Under the pieces are notes generated by a model, which did no database searches, was not told the DNA's origin, and was given only the letters and a program-made list of their open reading frames with translations. A stretch of 64,000 nucleotides of DNA, from positions 6,469,501 through 6,533,500 of the forward strand of contig OZ005699.1 in assembly GCA_963930775.1 (NCBI GenBank), written 5' to 3'. Shown here in pieces: positions 50,001 to 64,000 of this stretch; position 1 is the first letter of the stretch; every line of letters starts with the position of its first letter. The translations under genes were made by a program, and so were the position numbers. The DNA comes from Cliona cf. orientalis. Its lineage: Eukaryota; Porifera; Demospongiae; Clionaida; Clionaidae.

Positions 50001-53000
50001 CTACATATCACCCTTCAGCTTCAGAACTAGAGTCACTACATTACAGTAACTGCACATACATGTATGCTATAGATACACAATTGATTCTCTGAAATCATGT
50101 GACTCAGTGTACTTCACTATTATGATTGCTATAATTCTTCATGTCCATGTATACACTACTATAATATAATTATCACGCATACCCGGTATACTGTACAGAC
50201 ATCTGATTGAAATAGCGTATTCAATTCAATTCTACATTGTCAGCAGAAGCTCAGAATCTGATTCGATGGGACAAGAATCCACAGAGAAATAATTTTTATT
50301 TGCAGCAACCTAGAGCTCTTACATGACTACGAAATTCATAATATTATATATAGTACTCAGGTAGCTATAGTACACACTATGATAACTACACATGTGCTCG
50401 GAAAAAGGAAAGGCACTTGGCAATGATTGACCATGACAAAGTCAATGAAAACATAGTACAGCCTACGTATATACCAAGTATTATGTACATACAGTTACAT
50501 GTAGCTTCAAGACATTTTGATCACAAAGAGGACTGATCTCCACTGCGTAAACTAAAGCTAGTAGAGGTGCCACGTACATGCTTTGTCCACCAACCCTGTG
50601 CGCCACACAAATTAAGGCTTAAGTATATCTGCATGTGCATATATTGTTACATGTATGTAAAATAGACAAAAGATCTAGAGTTATAATTGTCACCTTGGCA
50701 CCCCTGATCGATCTATATACACTAGCTACTTAAAAGTTATTCGGTCTTCAAAATCACATAGAAATCTCCTAACAATTATTTATCCCTGATGTATCTTTTT
50801 GTGGACATTGATGATTCCAAAAAATAAATTCTTTATCCGCTTGTGTGCACTGAGCACTCGGTAATCAGAAGCTCAACAGAGTATACTATTAAACATAGCA
50901 ATAAAATTATTTAAGGGTGTGGGGTATCATAAACAGTGTGGTGGCCAGAGTACACAAAATCACTAGTTTTGATCATTAATTTTTGTCGGGATTGCCCAGC
51001 CAGGATACTATGTATGGTACGCATTCACATACATGTATATTCAGCACTATGGAATGCAGTGCCTGCCTGTGTAAAACCATCTGAGGGTGCAACTAAAGAA
51101 ATATTCATTATCCCACTAACGTCAACCAACACAGTGTGCCATTGTCCACAAACTATGTTGTATGCAAACTACGATAACAGATATAGAACAAACTACTCTG
51201 TAACTATAGCATACACATCCATAGCTTTGATGCTCTGACATGTAAAAGATTACAATAAGCTCATAGTACATGAATGACAATACACTGCACTACGTAATAA
51301 TAGCAAAAAACTATGAATATACTACCGCAATACTACAGCTATGTATACCATAATACGTACGTATACACTGAGACTATGGCTAACTGTCTGAGACTTAACT
51401 GTGGGCGGATAACAGCAACAAATAGCATACACGATGCATTGCTTTCTAGCTATGTATATACAATAGGTATACGTACACTGATGAGATCTCTAACTCATAG
51501 TACATTGTAATTTAGTACACGATCATATAGGAAGGCAAGCTTAAACAACCACACATATAATAATAATAATATTATGATACTATAAATTATACATGTACGT
51601 AAATTTCATGAATACTATACAACTACTTTGCATGGTCTATAAACGCACAATAATAATAACGCTATATATACGTGTTTATTACACCACCCACGTAGTGTTA
51701 TAGTGTTGCTATCTTAGGACCGCTGGCATGTTTGAATTTACAAAATATGGAATGCAATTATAGGCAAACATTACCAGAGGTGCTAAAAGGTGCTAATGGC
51801 CCAGAGGCAGCTACATGTAGCTATAATATAGCCTGCATAAGTAGGTATACAATAATTCTTGGTAGGTAGATCGAGAAAAATAAACCCAATAGAAGTGTTG
51901 GAGAGAAATGGATTCTTCGGGAATAATAATAATTATTATAGGCTTAGATTGGTCAGCATGATAGATACATGTACTTGGGTAAAGCCACATCTCCACACAT
52001 ACCTTTGCGACCGGTGAGGCTAATACAAAAATATTAAGGACTGGCCAGGTTCTACTCATTTTTAAAAACTAACCAGTTTTTTTATAACGGCCAACAATCT
52101 CTATTAGATTGAGTGGCGTACAGTGCTACAGTATTCTAGTGAGATAGCTATACATGTAGTTGTTGTATGCCTACATGGTTACATGTACATGAATTCTTGA
52201 CAAAATTTAATAGTAGCAGAATCAGCTGATAGATGGATACTGTAAATAATTATGAAGTAGTCTTTGTAATCGAGCTCTTTGATCATTATTAAATCACACA
52301 CGCCTCATCCAGTATAATCACAGGTCGTGGTTCATATCCACTTTGACCTCTATATCCTCAACCATGCAGAGCCGTGATTGCCAGGAAGTTGATAGACAAT
52401 TATTATTGCTGAACACAGCTACTGTAACATGGAATGCTCAATCAATTGCGTGCTTGTTCGTGCACATATGTACGTATATTTCTGTAGTGGTACCATCAAC
52501 AGTCGAGAAATACTTGACTGATAAGCCCATAATAGTATGCATAGCACACATACCAATATTTGATACTGTCGATACTCGATAACTTTAGTGTATAGGTTAT
52601 TCTATCACTTTGCACCTTATGATGACCTCAAGGAGGGTTTGTGAGTATGGATGTTCCAATTATGTGAGCTTGTATAATACTAGATAATTTCTGCTGACAG
52701 TTCATATTATTAAATTGACTGTACAGACTATATATACCCTCAGGCCTCGAGCTCAGCTACTTATCTAGTTAGCTCTCAGGCTCTACAAAAACACCAATAT
52801 CTGATATGTGGAGCATACACGGTCATAGACTGTTAATAGAGCTTAGCGATAACTTCATACATATACATTCACTCCCAAAAAATGTTCTCTGTATATACCA
52901 GACAAATTTATATATAATTATTTTATGTGGACTTACCTGAAGCCGACGCTGCTAGTACCAACAGAATGGCATAGCCGAGTACATGGGATGATCTTGTTTC

Positions 53001-53006
53001 CAACAT
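28581..53006 (-). CDS. Integrin beta subunit, 22 exons, complete
   Basis: Exons (descending): 53006-52937, 47469-47375, 45789-45637, 45413-45332, 43694-43563, 40160-40061, 39774-39660, 39556-39464, 38943-38863, 38683-38591, 38018-37746, 36519-36434, 36112-36014, 35916-35835, 34547-34432, 33590-33430, 33236-33073, 32352-32245, 31241-31082, 30211-30000, 29459-29403, 28661-28581. The sum is 2613 nt, 870 codons plus stop, with all phases compatible. Order: signal peptide (1-23), PSI (CDLCIKAAPECSWC), beta-I domain with MIDAS DVSAS (about 158-162) and GFGSFVDK, the LDSPE metal-site loop (about 262-266), AGDG, cysteine-rich EGF-type repeats (about 519-754), one membrane helix (about 795-822), then a tail with ERVEYRKF and a single NPLY at about 847. 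It is a plasma-membrane adhesion receptor that pairs with an alpha subunit. The ADMIDAS aspartates after MIDAS are replaced (DVSASLQFS). Confidence 0.9.
28901..29380. mobile_element. CCCCAGTAG-end element, copy 1, in the last integrin intron region
   Basis: Ends are ACATCCCCAGTA and TACTGGGGATGT. The interior is the reverse complement of the element at 42474-43002, sharing a segment near GATTGAAGCATCGAAAC/GTTTCGATGCTTCAATC. It overlaps the region between the last two integrin exons. Confidence 0.75.
29731..29916. mobile_element. Hairpin MITE, diverged third copy
   Basis: The arms AGTTACAAGACCTTAATTGG and CCAATTAAGGTCTTGTAACT enclose TGCATTCGACCATGCATCTCA. The flank shares AGCAACCAAAGTTTTTATAG and GGCAAATTGCCGG with the elements at 46589-46775 and 58821-59007, but the hairpin arms differ. 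Confidence 0.65.
30653..30985. mobile_element. hAT-like MITE, CAGTGGC ends, 5-bp target duplication
   Basis: A 333-bp element with ends CAGTGGCATTCCCAG and CTGGGTACGCCACTG, flanked on both sides by CAGAT. It lies in an integrin intron. A partial related copy lies at about 35208-35690 in the opposite orientation, sharing GGTGCTGGAGCACCC and a CTACTACCAACAATAAACTT-like segment. Confidence 0.75.
31371..32068. mobile_element. 698-bp element with TACCCCGCGTGC ends and internal duplication
   Basis: Perfect 12-bp terminal inverted repeats TACCCCGCGTGC and GCACGCGGGGTA. Inside, a block beginning GAAGCTACAAATCGTGCGAG occurs twice (about 31574 and 31792), each followed by two copies of TGCGCATGCTCGAGC-like sequence, and there is a short run of TCTGTYGTC near 31418-31450. 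No transposase is visible, so it is non-autonomous. It is an intron insertion between integrin exons 18 and 19. Confidence 0.75.
32639..33046. mobile_element. 408-bp mariner-type MITE with long terminal repeats
   Basis: Perfect terminal inverted repeats of at least 35 bp start TGTGAGCGAATTTGAGAAAA and end with the complement TTTTCTCAAATTCGCTCACA, flanked by TA dinucleotides. The interior is GC-rich (GGGCGGGGCGTACGCGCGCG). The right end is only 27 bp from integrin exon 17, on its donor side. Confidence 0.85.
33675..33775 (-). repeat. tRNA-related SINE or tRNA pseudogene
   Basis: On the minus strand the sequence has a pol III A-box-like TGGTGTAGTGGTTGG, then about 30 bp later a B-box GGGTTCGAATC, followed by a run of T (33677-33685) that could terminate pol III. 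A full cloverleaf with a clear anticodon stem is not evident, so a tRNA-derived SINE head is more likely than a working tRNA gene. Confidence 0.55.
34133..34280. mobile_element. Truncated GAAGGGCTCAGAAGC MITE
   Basis: One end (GGGTTAGCCCACTTTGCTTC, then TGAGCCCTTCAAT) is intact, and the other starts within AAAGTGGGCTAACCC and lacks the outermost bases. It lies in an integrin intron. Confidence 0.75.
34590..35190. repeat. CCAGGGGG-rich degenerate repeat
   Basis: GTCCAGGGGG-like words recur every 40-80 bp (34746, 34770, 34863, 34927, 34961), separated by TTAATTATG segments. A direct repeat of a TGTCC.AATTAA.GGA.GTCCTC motif occurs near 34640 and 35147. The origin is unclear. Confidence 0.5.
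36552..36784. mobile_element. MITE, ACATCCCTAGTAG family, copy 2
   Basis: Inverted relative to 1141-1379. The left end is ACATCCCTAGTAG; the right end CTACTAGATATGT is diverged. It lies in the intron between integrin exons 11 and 12, beside exon 12. Confidence 0.7.
40614..40931. mobile_element. Foldback/MITE element, GTTAGACACTG family, copy 2
   Basis: Reverse complement of the 6509-6831 element: it begins TTAGATCCTATTTGTAACAA, carries TAATCTGATTGGTCACGAGC, and ends CAGTGTCTAAC. The hairpin is longer but less perfect here (40799-40931). Confidence 0.75.
40971..41003. repeat. G33 homopolymer
   Basis: An uninterrupted run of 33 G inside an integrin intron, 40 bp from the foldback element. Its exact length is unreliable in any sequencing technology. 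Confidence 0.9.
41202..42149. mobile_element. 948-bp non-autonomous element, CAGTCTGCACGCAGGGG ends
   Basis: Ends CAGTCTGCACGCAGGGGT and ACCCCTGCGTGCAGACTG form an 18-bp perfect inverted repeat, and GTAAAGAAAT recurs just inside both ends. ATA flanks both sides. The interior has a direct repeat, AACTTTGATTTTTGCTCGTT at 41449 and 41784. No transposase is seen. Confidence 0.75.
42474..43002. mobile_element. CCCCAGTAG-end element, copy 2
   Basis: A 529-bp element with perfect 14-bp ends ATCTCCCCAGTAGC and GCTACTGGGGAGAT. The interior matches 28901-29380 in inverse orientation. It lies in the intron between integrin exons 5 and 6. Confidence 0.8.
43830..44158. mobile_element. Mutator-like MITE, TAGTCTCGT ends, 10-bp target duplication
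   Basis: A 329-bp element beginning TAGTCTCGTTCCCAGACCCC and ending GGTCTGGGCACGAGACTA, flanked by GTACCTCTTA at 43820-43829 and 44159-44168. It contains subterminal AGGGTCTGGTGAATTC and GAATTCACCAGACC-like arms. The partner copy is at 59235-59552. Confidence 0.85.
44281..44667. mobile_element. hAT-like MITE, CAGGGCCGG ends, 5-bp target duplication
   Basis: A 387-bp element beginning CAGGGCCGGCGCTG and ending CTCCGGCCCTG, flanked by TGGTA at 44276-44280 and 44668-44672. Confidence 0.75.
44741..45160. mobile_element. TA-flanked MITE, CCGTATGGTGGGTAATTTTCG ends
   Basis: A 420-bp element; the left end CCGTATGGTGGGTAATTTTC pairs with the right end GAAAATTACCCGCCATACGG, with TA on both sides (mariner-type target). 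A smaller relative is at 62167-62342. Confidence 0.8.
46589..46775. mobile_element. 187-bp hairpin MITE, copy 1
   Basis: Positions 46589-46663 form a hairpin (AATAGTTATCTGCCAGTAAT pairs with its complement), followed by a second inverted pair TTGTTGGTAGTTG and CAACTACCAACAA. It is almost identical over its whole 187 bp to 58821-59007. Confidence 0.85.
47157..47325. mobile_element. TA-flanked MITE, CCGTAGTGTCCCGGGTAAGC ends
   Basis: A 169-bp element with ends CCGTAGTGTCCCGGGTAAGC and GCTTACCCGGGACACTACAG, flanked by TA. Relatives lie at 60429-60594 and, decayed, at about 39072-39168. Confidence 0.8.
47476..52930. other. First intron of the integrin beta gene; no further gene seen
   Basis: About 5.4 kb of AT-rich DNA rich in TACATGTA-type words. 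Near 48470-48660 a unit containing TATCAGCATCCTGCTT occurs three times at 70-80 bp spacing. A 5' intron of this length could host regulatory elements, but I recognise none. Confidence 0.5.
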
Positions 53007-53648
53007 GATGGTGCTGTATGAGGCGCAAGTACGCGTATACGTATACTGAGGCGATCTAGCTCTCGATCCGCCAAGGCTAGCTATAGCTCTCTCTCTACAC
53101 AGTTCAATTTGATTCCCGACCACTCCCAGATTGCTCGCTGACCGCACTACACCGCTAGTGTAAACTTCCTCCCTGCAAGCGGAAATAGGTCTATTCATTA
53201 GGTGTTGCCCAGACAGTGCAAATGCAGAGGAATTGACACTAGCTGCAAAGCTGTGAGGCTTCTAATTAATGATCTCTTTTAATTAACCTGCAACCTAGCT
53301 AGTCAAATTAATTGAAAATGTCCTGAAATGAAGCATTGTGTGACACTAGTCTAGCTATAAGTGGTTATTATTATAGTGTCAAAATGCTTCTATGTAGTAT
53401 TGTCACTCTAGATGTTCAATCAATTAATCCACATCCACTGATACGTGAAAATAATGGAGCTAAAAATTTCCTAGAATAGTATCCACTGACATAAAGTTTA
53501 TAACTGATTGAAATAAGGAATTGCACGCTATTATACCAGTACACTGCTTTTAAAATTTAATATCCCCCGATACATGATGGTATTATAGAACAATTTCTAA
53601 AGAAATTCCAAATCGAGAGATCGTGGTTCTTTGTATCTTGTTGATTTG
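53007..53648. promoter_or_regulatory. Spacer between PDCD7 stop and integrin ATG, presumed integrin promoter and 5' UTR
   Basis: Only 642 bp separate the two same-strand genes. The part next to the integrin ATG (53007-53200) is also present near the orphan exon at 4504-5090, so promoter-proximal DNA was part of that duplication. No TATA box or defined motif could be assigned. Confidence 0.45.

Positions 53649-64000
<10,352 letters not shown>

Overview
The window is eukaryotic: genes are split into many short exons with GT-AG introns, coding density is low, the DNA is AT-rich, and short DNA transposons are abundant. An intron-rich integrin beta gene, a PDCD7 (U11/U12-59K) gene and an intron-bearing integrase-core gene point to an animal. 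The overall look suggests an early-branching marine invertebrate, plausibly a demosponge, but the species cannot be fixed from sequence alone. Exon structures below were assembled by eye from splice sites, codon phase and family conservation.

Layout. (1) 218-3197, minus strand: an apparently intact 11-exon integrase-core gene with a D,D,E triad. (2) 3776-4295: a GC-rich 41-bp minisatellite. (3) 4425-4503, minus: an orphan copy of the signal-peptide exon of the integrin gene, followed by an inverted fragment of the DNA that lies upstream of that gene. (4) 5.5-7.2 kb: AT-rich, with a foldback element. (5) 7257-10634, minus: an 11-exon gene of unknown family carrying a frameshift, a stop codon and a lost 3' end. 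(6) 11.65-20.64 kb: about 46 copies of a 189-bp satellite, with higher-order structure and decayed edges. (7) 20986-23819, plus: an 8-exon gene that seems to have lost its central exons. (8) 24.0-25.6 kb: a short-period repeat field containing a datable MITE insertion. (9) 26.6-27.65 kb: a protein-kinase pseudogene joined to a decayed copy of a PDCD7 exon. (10) 28581-53006, minus: a complete integrin beta gene of 22 exons (870 codons, phases consistent throughout), its introns loaded with MITEs. (11) 53649 to beyond 64000, minus: PDCD7, a U11/U12 di-snRNP protein of the minor spliceosome, with its 5' end outside the window.

The integrin and PDCD7 genes are adjacent on the same strand with only about 640 bp between the PDCD7 stop and the integrin start codon. 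No functional link between them is implied. The most informative content beyond the genes is repeat biology: several non-autonomous transposon families with recognisable terminal inverted repeats and target-site duplications, one insertion with its empty site preserved in a neighbouring duplicate, a satellite with higher-order repeats, and a rearranged segmental duplication linking the 4-5 kb and 53-54 kb regions.
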